Shown here: piece after piece, positions 11,201 to 23,300 of the stretch
Layout of the letters: the number at the start of each line of letters is the position of its first letter
Position numbering within the stretch: the first letter of the stretch is position 1
NCBI RefSeq assembly: GCF_032854445.1
Contig: NW_027017986.1
Span: 62,001-126,000 of the forward strand
Length of the DNA: 64,000 bases
Direction of reading: 5' to 3'
Origin: Liolophura sinensis
Lineage: Eukaryota; Mollusca; Polyplacophora; Chitonida; Chitonidae
Translations under genes and position numbers: made by a program
Notes under the pieces: generated by a model
What the model was told of the DNA's origin: nothing
Database searches by the model: none
Seen by the model: the letters and a program-made list of their open reading frames with translations, nothing else

Positions 11201-13197
11201 GATGTCAAGATCACGTGCCCAGCAACGGCTCTTACTCCATGGAAACCAAGGAAATTTGCAATTTTTCAACAGCTGGAGATGCCTGGCCCAATTGCGCATC
11301 TTTTGGCACCTTATTGATGTGGGTCAGTGTTCAATTGTACTTTTTACAGCGGACTGTATCAAGTACCTTGTGTTTTTTTTATATACAAATGGTGTGGTTT
11401 TTCTACATGTAGATAAAGACATTGAGTTTGTCTTCGACTTAGAAGTAAGACATTTGCTGGGTGAGTTAAATGGGCTTGGCCAAAGATTTGACGTCGTCTG
11501 GGCTACCGAAGGGCACATAACTTATAATGAAAAGTTGAATATAGTAATGACCAGTCGCGATTGTACATAGTTAATGTAGCCGATTTCAATTAGCAAAAAG
11601 ACCAGGCAAAAATCCAAAAGTGGAAAAACTGTTCCAATGCTGCTGCTAAGAGGCTAATCCGACGTATTTTTTGACGACAAATCGAATGGTGCAAACCGCG
11701 TTGCTCTCCGACCAATACTTTTGGCTGTAGCCACAAATGAATAATCATTGATGTCAAGATCACGTGCCCAGCAACGGCTCTTACTCCATGGAAACCAAGG
11801 AAATTTGCAATTTTTTTAACAGCTGGAGATGCCTGGCCCAATTGCGCATCTTTTGGCACCTTATTGATGTGGGTCAGTGTTCAATTGTACTTTTTACAGC
11901 GGACTGTATCAAGTACCTTGTGTTTTTTTCATATACAAATGGTGTGGTTTTTCCACATGTAGATAAAGACATTGAGTTTGTCTTCGACTTAGAAGTAAGA
12001 CATTTGCTGGGTGAGTTAAATGGGCTTGGCCCAAAGATTTGACGTCGTCTGGGCTACCGAAGGGCACATAACTTATAATGAAAAGTTGAATATAGTAATG
12101 ACCAGTCGCGATTGTACATAGTAAATGTAGCCTATTTCAATTAGCAAAAAGACCAGGTAAAAATCCAAAAGTGGAAAAACTGTTCCAATGCTGCTGCTAA
12201 GAGGCTAATCCGACGTATTTTTTGACGAGAAATCGAATGGTGCAAACCGCGTTGCTCTCCGACCAATACTTTTGGCTGTAGCCACAAATGAATAATCATT
12301 GATGTCAAGATCACGTGCCCAGCAACGGCTCTTACTCCATGGAAACCATAGAAATTTGCAATTTTTCAACAGCTGGAGATGCCTGGCCCAATTGCATATA
12401 TTTTGGCACCTTATTAATGTGGGTCAGTGTTCAATTGTACTTTTTACAGCGGACTGTATCAAGTACCTTGTGTTTTTTATATACAAATGGTGTGGTTTTT
12501 CTACATGTAGATAAAGACATTGAGTTTGTCTTCAACTTAGAAGTAAGACAACTGCTGGGTGAGTTAAATGGGCTTGGCCCAAAGATTTGACGTCGTCTGG
12601 GCTACCGAAGGGCACATAACTTATAATGAAAAGTTAAATATAGTAATGACCAGTCGCGAATGTAAATAGTTAATGCAGCCTATTTCAATTAGCAAAAAGA
12701 CCAGGTAAAAATCCAAAAGTGGAAAAACTGTTCCATTGCTGCTGCTAAGAGGCTAATCCGACGTATTTTTTGACGAGAAATCGAATGGTGCAAACCGCGT
12801 TGCTCTCCGACCAATACTTTTGGCTGTAGCCACAAATGAATAATCATTGATGTCAAGATCACGTGCCCAGCAACGGCTCTTACTCCATGGAAACCAAGGA
12901 AATTTGCAATTTTTCAACAGCTGGAGATGCCTGGCCCAATTGCGCATCTTTTGGCACCTTATTGATGTGGGTCAGTGTTCAATTGTACTTTTTACATCGG
13001 ACTGTATCAAGTACCTTGTGTGTTTTTTATATACAAATGGTGTGGTTTTTCTACATGTAGATAAAGACATTGAGTTTGTCTTCGACTTAGAAGTAAGACA
13101 TTTGCTGGGTGAGTTAAATGGGCTTGGCCCAAAGATTTGACGTCGTCTGGGCTACCGAAGGGCACATAACTTATAATGAAAAGTTGAATATAGTAAT
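8248..13197 (+). repeat. Satellite array, monomers 16-24
   Basis: Monomer starts are 8248, 8796, 9347, 9897, 10445, 11000, 11549, 12100 and 12648. Unit 16 is another agctttagatg copy like units 1 and 5. Units 19-20 (9897-10999) hold several one-base indels such as tcccatgg, aaggga, gctaaacc and ggggcac; unit 20 is 555 bp. Units 20 and 24 bring in the tcggactg / tgtgtttttt variant that becomes common after 20 kb. No gene is visible. Confidence 0.92.
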
Positions 13198-15594
13198 GAC
13201 CAGTCGCGATTGTACATAGTTAATGTAGCCGATTTCAATTAGCAAAAAGACCAGGCAAAAATCCAAAAGTGGAAAAACTGTTCCAATGCTGCTGGTAAGA
13301 GGCTATCCGACGTATTTTTTTGACGAGAAATCGAATGGTGCAAACCGCGTTGCTCTCCGACCAATACGTTTGGCTGTAGCTACAAATGAATAATCACTGA
13401 TGTCAAGATCACGTGCCCAGCAACGGGCTCTTACTCCATGGAAACCAAGGAAATTTGCAATTTTTCAACAGCTGGAGATGCCTGGCCCAATTGCGCATCT
13501 TTTGGCACCTTATTGATGTGGGTCAGTGTTCAATTGTACTTTTTACAGCGGACTGTATCAAGTACCTTGTGTTTTTTTTATATACAAATGGTGTGGTTTT
13601 TTCTACATGTAGATAAAGACATTGAGTTTGTCTTCGACTTAGAAGTAAGACATTTGCTGGGTGAGTTAAATGGGCTTGGCCCAAAGATTTGACGTCGTCT
13701 GGGCTACCGAAGGGCACATACTTATAATGAAAAGTTGAATATAGTAATGACCAGTCGCGATTGTACATAGTTAATGTAGCCGATTTCAATTAGCAAAAAG
13801 ACCAGGCAAAAATCCAAAAGTGGAAAAACTGTTCCAATGCTGCTGGTAAGAGGCTAATCCGACGTATTTTTTGACGAGAAATCGAATGGTGCAAACCGCG
13901 TTGCTCTCCGACCAATACTTTTTGGCTGTAGCCACAAATGAATAATCATTGATGTCAAGATCACGTGCCAGCAACGGCTCTTACTCCATGGAAACCAAGG
14001 AAATTTGCAATTTTTTTAACAGCTGGAGATGCCTGGCCCAATTGCGCATCTTTTGGCACCTTATTGATGTGGCAGTGTTCAATTGTACTTTTTACAGCGG
14101 ACTGTATCAAGTACCTTGTGTTTTTTTATATACAAATGGTGTGGTTTTTCTACATGTAGATAAAGACATTGAGTTTGTCTTCGACTTAGAAGTAAGACAT
14201 TTGCTGGGTGAGTTAAATGGGCTTTGCCCAAAGATTTGACGTCGTCTGGGCTACCGAAGGGCACATAACTTATAATGAAAAGTTGAATATAGTAATGACC
14301 AGTCGCGATGGTACATAGTAAATGTAGCCGATTTCAATTCGCAAAAAGACCAGGTAAAAATCCAAAAGTGGAAAAACTGTTCCAATGCTGCTGGTAAGAG
14401 GCTAATCCGACGTATTTTTTGACGAGAAATCGAATGGTGCAAACCGCGTTGCTCTCCGACCAATACTTTTGGCTGTAGCCACAAATGAATAATCATTGAT
14501 GTCAAGATCACGTGCCCAGCAACGGCTCTTACTCCATGGAAACCAAGGAAATTTGCAATTTTTCAACAGCTGGAGATGCCTGGCCCAATTGCGCATCTTT
14601 TGGCACCTTATTGATGTGGGTCAGTGTTCAATTGTACTTTTTACAGCGGACTGTATCAAGTACCTTGTGTTTTTTTTCATATACAAATGGTGTGGTTTTT
14701 CTACATGTAGATAAAAGACATTGAGTTTGTCTTTGACTTAGAAGTAAGACATTTGCTGGGTGAGTTAAATGGGCTTGGCCCAAAGATTTGACGTCGTCTG
14801 GCCTACCGAAGGGCACATAACTTATAATGAAAAGTTGAATATAGTAATGACAGTCGCGATTGTACATAGTTAATGTAGCCGATTTCAATTAGCAAAACGA
14901 CCAGGTAAAAATCCAAAAGTGGAAAAACTGTTCCAATGCTGCTGATAAGAGGCTAATCCGACGTATTTTTTGACGAGAAATCGAATGGTGCAAACCGCGT
15001 TGCTCTCCGACAAATACGTTTGGCTGTAGCCACAATTGAATGATCATTGATGTCAAGATCACGTGCCCAGCAACGGCTCTTACTCCATTGAAACCATAGA
15101 AATTTGCAATTTTTCAACAGCTGGAGATGCCTGGCCCAATTGCGCATCTTTTGGCACCTTATTGATGTGGGTCAGTGTTCAATTGTACTTTTTTACAGCT
15201 GACTGTATCAAGTACCTTGTGTTTTTTTTATATACAAATGTGTGGGTTTTTCTACATGTAAATAAGGACATTGAGTTTGTTTTTGACTTAGAAGTAAGAC
15301 AACTGCTTGGTGAGTTAAATGGGCTTTGCCCAAAGATTTGACGTCGTCTGGGCTACCGAAGGGCACATAACTTATAATGAAAAGTTGAATATAGTAATGA
15401 CCAGTCGCGATTGTACATAGTTAATGTAGCCGATTTCAATTCGCAAAAAGACCAGGTAAAAATCCAAAAGTGGAAAAACTGTTCCAATGGTGCTGGTAAG
15501 AGGCTAATCCGACGTATTTTGTGACGAGAAATCGAATGGTGCAAACCGCGTTGCTCTCCGACCAATACTTTTGGCTGTAGCCACAAATGAATAA

Positions 15595-15614
15595 TCATTG
15601 ATGTTCATTGATGT
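15595..15614 (+). repeat. Exact 10-bp tandem duplication inside monomer 29
   Basis: The sequence tcattgatgt occurs twice in a row. It makes unit 29 (15399-15958) 560 bp, the longest uninterrupted monomer. It looks like a local slippage or replication event private to this copy. Confidence 0.9.
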
Positions 15615-18600
15615 CAAGATCAAGTGCCCAGCAACGGCTCTTACTCCATGGAAACCAAGGAAACTTGCAATTTTTCAACAGCTGGAGATGCCTGGCCCAA
15701 TTGCGCATCTTTTGCCACCTTATTGATGTGGGTCAGTGTTCAATTTTACTTTTTACAGCGGACTGTATCAAGTACCTTGTGTTTTTTTCATATACAAATG
15801 GTGTGGTTTTTCTACATGTAGATAAAGACATTGAGTTTGTCTTCGACTTAGAAGTAAGACATTTGCTGGGTGAGTTAAATGGGCTTGGCCCAAAGATTTG
15901 ACGTCGTCTGGGCTACCGAAGGGCACATAACTTATAATGAAAAGTTGAATATAGTAATGACCAGTCGCGAATGTACATAGTTAATGCAGCCTATTTCAAT
16001 TAGCAAAAAGACTAGGTAAAAATCCAAAAGTGGAAAAACTGTTCCAATGCTGCTGCTAAGAGGCTAATCCGACGTATTTTTTGACGAGAAATCGAATGGT
16101 GCAAACCGCGTTGCTCTCCGACCAATACTTTTGGCTGTAGCCACAAATGAATAATCATTGATGTCAAGATCACGTGCCCAGCAACGGCTCTTACTCCATG
16201 GAAACCATAGAAATTTGCAATTTTTCAACAGCTGGAGATGCCTGGCCCAATTGCACATATTTTGGCACCTTATTAATGTGGGTCAGTGTTCAATTGTACT
16301 TTTTACAGCAGACTGTATCAAGTACCTTGTGTTTTTTTTTATATACAAATGGTGTGGTTTTTCTACATGTAGATAAAGACATTGAGTTTGTCTTCGACTT
16401 AGAAGTAAGACAACTGCTGGGTGAGTTAAATGGGCTTGGCCAAAGATTTGACGTCGTCTGGGCTACCGAAGGGCACATAACTTATAATGAAAAGTTGAAT
16501 ATAGTAATGACCAGTCGCGAATGTACATAGTTAATGCAGCCTATTTCAATTAGCAAAAAGACCAGGTAAAAATCCAAAAGTGGAAAAACTGTTCCAATGC
16601 TGCTGCTAAGAGGCTAATCCGACGTATTTTTTGACGAGAAATCGAATGGTGCAAACCGCGTTGCTCTCCGACCAATACTTTTGGCTGTAGCCACAAATGA
16701 ATAATCATTGATGTCAAGATCACGTGCCCAGCAACGGCTCTTACTCCATGGAAACCAAGGAAATTTGCAATTTTTCAACAGCTGGAGATGCCTGGCCCAA
16801 TTGCGCATCTTTTGGCACCTTATTGATGTGGGTCAGTGTTCAATTGTACTTTTTACATCGGACTGTATCAAGTACCTTGTGTGTTTTTTATATACAAATG
16901 GTGTGGTTTTTCTACATGTAGATAAAGACATTGAGTTTGTCTTCGACTTAGAAGTAAGACAACTGCTGGGTGAGTTAAATGGGCTTGGCCCAAAGATTTG
17001 ACGTCGTCTGGGCTACCGAAGGGCACATAACTTATAATGAAAAGTTGAATATAGTAATGACCAGTCGCGAATGTACATAGTTAATGCAGCCTATTTCAAT
17101 TAGCAAAAAGACCAGGTAAAAATCCAAAAGTGGAAAAACTGTTCCAATGCTGCTGCTAAGAGGCTAATCCGACGTATTTTTTGACGAGAATCGAATGGTG
17201 CAACCGCGTTGCTCTCCGACCAATACTTTTGGCTGTAGCCACAAATGAATAATCATTGATGTCAAGATCACGTGCCCAGCAACGGCTCTTACTCCATGGA
17301 AACCAAGGAAATTTGCAATTTTTCAACAGCTGGAGATGCCCTGGCCCAATTGCGCATCTTTTGGCACCTTATTGATGTGGGTCAGTGTTCAATTGTACTT
17401 TTTGACATCGGACTGTATCAAGTACCTTGTGTGTTTTTTATATACAAATGGTGTGGTTTTTTCTACATGTAGATAAAGACATTGAGTTTGTCTTCGACTT
17501 AGAAGTAAGACATTTGCTGGGTGAGTTAAATGGGCTTGGCCCAAAGATTTGACGTCGTCTGGGCTACCGAAGGGCACATAACTATAATGAAAAGTTGAAT
17601 GTAGTAATGACCAGTCGCGATTGTACATAGTTAATGTAGCCGATTTCAATTAGCAAAAAGACCAGGCAAAAATCCAAAAGTGGAAAAACTGTTCCAATGC
17701 TGCTGCTAAGAGGCTAATCCGACGTATTTTTTGACGAGAAATCGAATGGTGCAAACCGCGTTGCTCTCCGACCAATACTTTTGGCTGTAGCCACAAATGA
17801 ATAATCATTGATGTCAAGATCACGTGCCCAGCAACGGCTCTTACTCCATGGAAACCAAGGAAATTTGCAATTTTTTTAAACAGCTGGAGATGCCTGGCCC
17901 AGTTGCGCATCTTTTGGCACCTTATTGATGTGGGTCAGTGTTCAATTGTACTTTTTACAGCGGACTGTATCAAGTACCTTGTGTTTTTTTCATATACAAA
18001 TGGTGTGGTTTTTCTACATGTAGATAAAGACATTGAGTTTGTCTTCGACTTAGAAGTAAGACATTTGCTGGGTGAGTTAAATGGGCTTGGCCCAAAGATT
18101 TGACGTCGTCTGGGCTACCGAAGGGCACATAACTTATAATGAAAAGTTGAATATAGTAATGACCAGTCGCGAATGTACATAGTTAATGCAGCCTATTTCA
18201 ATTAGCAAAAAGACCAGGTAAAAATCCAAAAGTGGAAAAACTGTTCCAATGCTGCTGGTAAGAGGCTAATCCGACGTATTTTGTGACGAGAAATCGAATG
18301 GTGCAAACCGCGTTGCTCTCCGACCAATACTTTTGGCTGTAGCCACAAATGAATAATCATTGATGTCAAGATCACGTGCCCAGCAACGGCTCTTACTCCA
18401 TGGAAACCAAGGAAATTTGCAATTTTTCAACAGCTGGAGATGCCTGGCCCAATTGCGCATCTTTGGCACCTTATTGATGTGGGCCAGTGTTCAATTGTAC
18501 TTTTTACAGCGGACTGTATCAAGTACCTTGTGTTTTTTTATATACAAATGGTGTGGTTTTTCTACATGTAGATAAAGACATTGAGTTTGTCTTCGACTTA

Positions 18601-19247
18601 GAAGTAAGACATTTGCTGGGTGAGTTAAATGGGCTTTGCCCAAAGATTTGACGTCGTCTGGGCTTACCGAAGGGCACATAACTTATAATGAAAAGTTGAA
18701 TATAGTAATGACCAGTCGCGATGGTACATAGTAAATGTAGCCGATTTCAATTTGCAAAACGACCAGGTAAAAATCCAAAAGTGGAAAAACTGTTCCCAAT
18801 GCTGCTGGTAAGAGGCTAATCCGACGTATTTTTTGACGAGAAATCGAATGGTGCAAACCGCGTTGCTCTCCGACCAATACTTTTGGCTGTAGCCACAAAT
18901 GAATAATCATTGATGTCAAGATCACGTGCCCAGCAACGGCTCTTACTCCATGGAAACCAAGGAAATTTGCAATTTTTCAACAGCTGGAGATGCCTGGCCC
19001 AATTGCGCATCTTTGGCACCTTATTGATGTGGGTCAGTGTTCAATTGTACTTTTTACAGCGGACTGTATCAAGTACCTTGTGTTTTTTTCATATACAATG
19101 GTGTGGTTTTTCTACATGTAGATAAAGACATTGAGTTTGTCTTCGACTTAGAAGTAAGACATTGCTGGGTGAGTTAAATGGGCTTGGCCCAAAGATTTGA
19201 CGTCGTCTGGGCTACCAAAGGGCACATAACTTATAATGAAAAGTTGA

Positions 19248-19249
19248 AG
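19248..19249 (+). other. Nine-base deletion at a monomer junction
   Basis: The end of unit 35 reads gttgaa directly followed by gaccagtc. The usual tatagtaat between them is missing. With other one-base losses this gives the shortest monomer (539 bp). Confidence 0.85.
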
Positions 19250-20352
19250 ACCAGTCGCGATTGTACATAGTTAATGTAGCCGATTTCAATTAGCAAAACG
19301 ACCAGGTAAAAATCCAAAAGTGGAAAAACTGTTCCAATGCTGCTGGTAAGAGGCTAATCCGACGTATTTTTGACGAGAAATCGAATGGTGCAAACCGCGT
19401 TGCTCTCCGGACAAATACGTTTGGCTGTAGCCCACAATTGAATGATCATTGATGTCAAGATCACGTGCCCAGCAACGGCTCTTACTCCATGGAAAACATA
19501 GAAATTTGCAATTTTTCAACAGCTGGAGATGCCTGGCCCAATTGCGCATCTTTTGGCACCTCATTAATGTGGGTCAGTATTCAATTGTACTTTTTGCAGC
19601 GGACTGTATCAAGTACCTTGTGTTTTTTATATACAAATGGTGTGGTTTTTCTACATGTAGATAAAGACATTGAGTTTGTCTTCGACTTAGAAGTAAGACA
19701 TTTGCTGGGTGAGTTAAATGGGCTTGGCCCAAAAGATTTGACGTCGTCTGGGCTACCGAAGGGCACATAACTTATAATGAAAAGTTGAATATAGTAATGA
19801 CCAGTCGCGATTGTACATAGTTAATGTAGCGATTTCAATTAGCAAAACGACCAGTAAAAATCCAAAAGTGGAAAAACTGTTCCAATGCTGCTGGTAAGAG
19901 GCTAATCCGACGTATTTTTTGGACGAGACATCGAATGGTGCAAACTGCGTTGCTCTCTCGACCAATACTTTTGGCTGTAGCCACAAATGAATAATCATTG
20001 ATGTCAAGATCACGTGCCCCAGCAACGGGCTCCTTACTCCATGGAAACCAAGGAAATTTGCAATTTTTCAACAGCTGGAGATGCCTGGCCCAATTGCACA
20101 TATTTTGGCACCTTATTGATGTGGGTCAGTGTTCAATTGTACTTTTTACAGCAGACTGTATCAAGTACCTTGTGTTTTTTTTATATACAAATGGTGTGGT
20201 TTTTCTACATGTAGATAAAGACATTGAGTTTGTCTTCGACTTAGAAGTAAGACAACTGCTGGGTGAGTTAAATTGGCTTGGCCCAAAGATTGACGTCGTC
20301 TGGGCTACCGAAGGGCACATAACTTATAATGAAAAGTTGAATATAGTAATGT

Positions 20353-23300
20353 GACCAGTCGCGAATGTACATAGTTAATGCAGCCTATTTCAATTAGCAA
20401 AAAGACCAGGTAAAAATCCAAAAGTGGAAAAACTGTTCCAATGCTGCTGGTAAGAGGCTAATACGACGTATTTTGTGACGAGAAATCGAATAGTGCAAAC
20501 CGCGTTGCTCTCTGACCAATACGTTTGGCTGTAGCCACAATTGAATAATCATTGATGTCAAGATCACGTGCCCAGCAACGGCTCTTACTCCATGGAAACC
20601 ATAGAAATTTGCAATTTTTCAACAGCTGGAGATGCCTGGCCCAATTGCGCATCTTTTGGCACCTTATTGATGTGGGTCAGTGTTCAATTGTACTTTTTAC
20701 AGCAGACTGTATCATGTACCTTCTGTTTTTTTTATATACAAATGGTGTGGTTTTTCTACATGTAAATAAAGACATTGAGTTTGTCTTCGACTTAGAAGTA
20801 AGACATTTGCTGGGTGAGTTAAATGGGCTTGGCCCAAAGATTTGACGTCGTCTGGGCTACCGAAGGGCACATAACTTATAATGAAAAGTTGAATATAGTA
20901 ATGACCAGTCGCGAATGTACATAGTTAATGCAGCCTATTTCAATTAGCAAAAAGACCAGGTAAAAATCCAAAAGTGGCAAAACTGTTCCAATGCTGCTGC
21001 TAAGAGGCTAATCCGACGTATTTTTTGACGAGAAATCGAATGGTGCAAACCGCGTTGCTCTCCGACCAATACTTTTGGCTGTAGCCACAAATAAATAATC
21101 ATTGATGTCAAGATCACGTGCCCAGCAACGGCTCTTACTCCATGGAAACCAAGGAAATTTGCAATTTTTCAACAGCTGGAGATGCCTGGCCCAATTGCGC
21201 ATCTTTTGGCACCTTATTGATGTGGGTCAGTGTTCAATTGTACTTTTTACATCGGACTGTATCAAGTACCTTGTGTGTTTTTTTATATACAAATGGTTTG
21301 GTTTTTCTACATGTAGATAAAGACATTGAGTTTGTCTTCGACTTAGAAGTAAGACAACTGCTGGGTGAGTTAAATGGGCTTGGCCCAAAGATTTGACGTC
21401 GTCTGGGCTACCGAAGGGCACATAACTTATAATGAAAAGTTGAATATAGTAATGACCAGTCGCGATTGTACATAGTTAATGTAGCCGATTTCAATTAGCA
21501 AAACGACCAGGTAAAAATCCAAAAGTGGAAAAACTGTTCCAATGCTGCTGGTAAGAGGCTAATCCGACGTATTTTTTGACGAGAAATCGAATGGTGCAAA
21601 CCGCGTTGCTCTCCAACAAATACGTTTGGCTGTAGTCACAATTGAATGATCATTGATGTCAAGATCACGTGCCCAGCAACGGCTCTTACTCCATGGAAAC
21701 CATAGAAATTTGCAATTTTTCAACAGCTGGAGATGCCTGGCCCAATTGCGCATCTTTTGGCACCTTATTGATGTGGGTCAGTGTTCAATTGTACTTTTTA
21801 CAGCAGACTGTATTATGTAGTTGCTGTTTTTTTTATATACAAATGGTGTGGTTTTTCTACATGTAGATAAAGACATTGAGTTTGTCTTCCACTTAGAAGT
21901 AAGACATTTGCTGGGTGAGTTAAATGGGCTTGGCCCAAAGATTTGACGTCGTCTGGGCTACCGAAGGGCACATAACTTATAATGAAAAGTTGAATATAGT
22001 AATGACCAGTCGCGAATGTACATAGTTAATGCAGCCTATTTCAATTAGCAAAAAGAACAGGTAAAAATCCAAAAGTGGAAAAACTGTTCCAATGCTGCTG
22101 GTAAGAGGCTAATCCGACGTATTTTTTGACGAGAAATCGAATGGTGCAAACCGCGTTGCTCTCCGACCAATACTTTTGGCTGTAGCCACAAATGAATAAT
22201 CATTGATGTCAAGATCACGTGCCCAGCAACGGCTCTTACTCCATGGAAACCAAGGAAATTTGCAATTTTTCAACAGCTGGAGATGCCTGGCCCAATTGCG
22301 CATCTTTTGGCACCTTATTGATGTGGGTCAGTGTTCAATTGTACTTTTTACATCGGACTGTATCAAGTACCTTGTGTGTTTTTTATATACAAATGGTGTG
22401 GTTTTTCTACATGTAGATAAAGACATTGAGTTTGTCTTCGACTTAGAAGTAAGACAACTCCTGGGTGAGTTAAATGGGCTTGGCCCAAAGATTTGACGTC
22501 GTCTGGGCTACCGAAGGGCACATAACTTATAATGAAAAGTTGAATATAGTAATAACCAGCCGCGATTGTACATAGTTAATGTAGCCGATTTCAATTAGCA
22601 AAAAGACCAGGTAAAAATCCAAAAGTGGAAAAACTGTTCCAATGCTGCTGGTAAGAGGCTAATCCGACGTATTCTGTGACGAGAAATCGAATAGTGCAAA
22701 CCGCGTTGCTCTCTGACCAATACGTTTGGCTGTAGCCACAATTGAATAATCATTGATGTCAAGATCACGTGCCCAGCAACGGCTCTTACTCCATGGAAAC
22801 CATAGAAATTTGCAATTTTTCAACAGCTGGAGATGCCTGGCCCAATTGCGCATTTTTGGCACCTTATTGATGTGGGTCAGTGTTCAATTGTACTTTTTAC
22901 AGCAGACTGTATTATGTAGTTTCTGTTTTTTTTATATAGAAATGGTGGGGTTTTTCTACATGTAGATAAAGACATTGAGTTTGTCTTCGACTTAGAAGTA
23001 AGACATTTGCTGGGTGAGTTAAATGGGCTTGGCCCAAAGATTTGACGTCGTCTGGGCTACCGAAGGGCACATAACTTATAATGAAAAGTTGAATATCGTA
23101 ATGACCAGTCGCGAATGTACATAGTTAATGCAGCCTATTTCAAATAGCAAAAAGAACAGGTAAAAATCCAAAAGTGGAAAAACTGTTCCAATGCTGCTGC
23201 TAAGAGACTAATCCGACGTATTTTTTGACGAGAAATCGAATGGTGCAAACCGCGTTTCTCTCCGACCAATACTTTTGGCTGTAGCCACAAATGAATAATC

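Larger units (their letters stand above)
13198..20352 (+). repeat. Satellite array, monomers 25-37 (indel-rich stretch)
   Basis: Monomer starts are 13198, 13749, 14297, 14849, 15399, 15959, 16509, 17059, 17609, 18161, 18710, 19249 and 19799. Lengths scatter from 539 to 560, unlike the flanks. Many one-base gains and losses fall in short homopolymers, for example gtgccagc near 13965, gagaatcg near 17188, catctttggc near 18459 and 19010, and tccggaca near 19408. Substitution variants are of the same kinds as elsewhere. No gene is visible. Confidence 0.9.
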
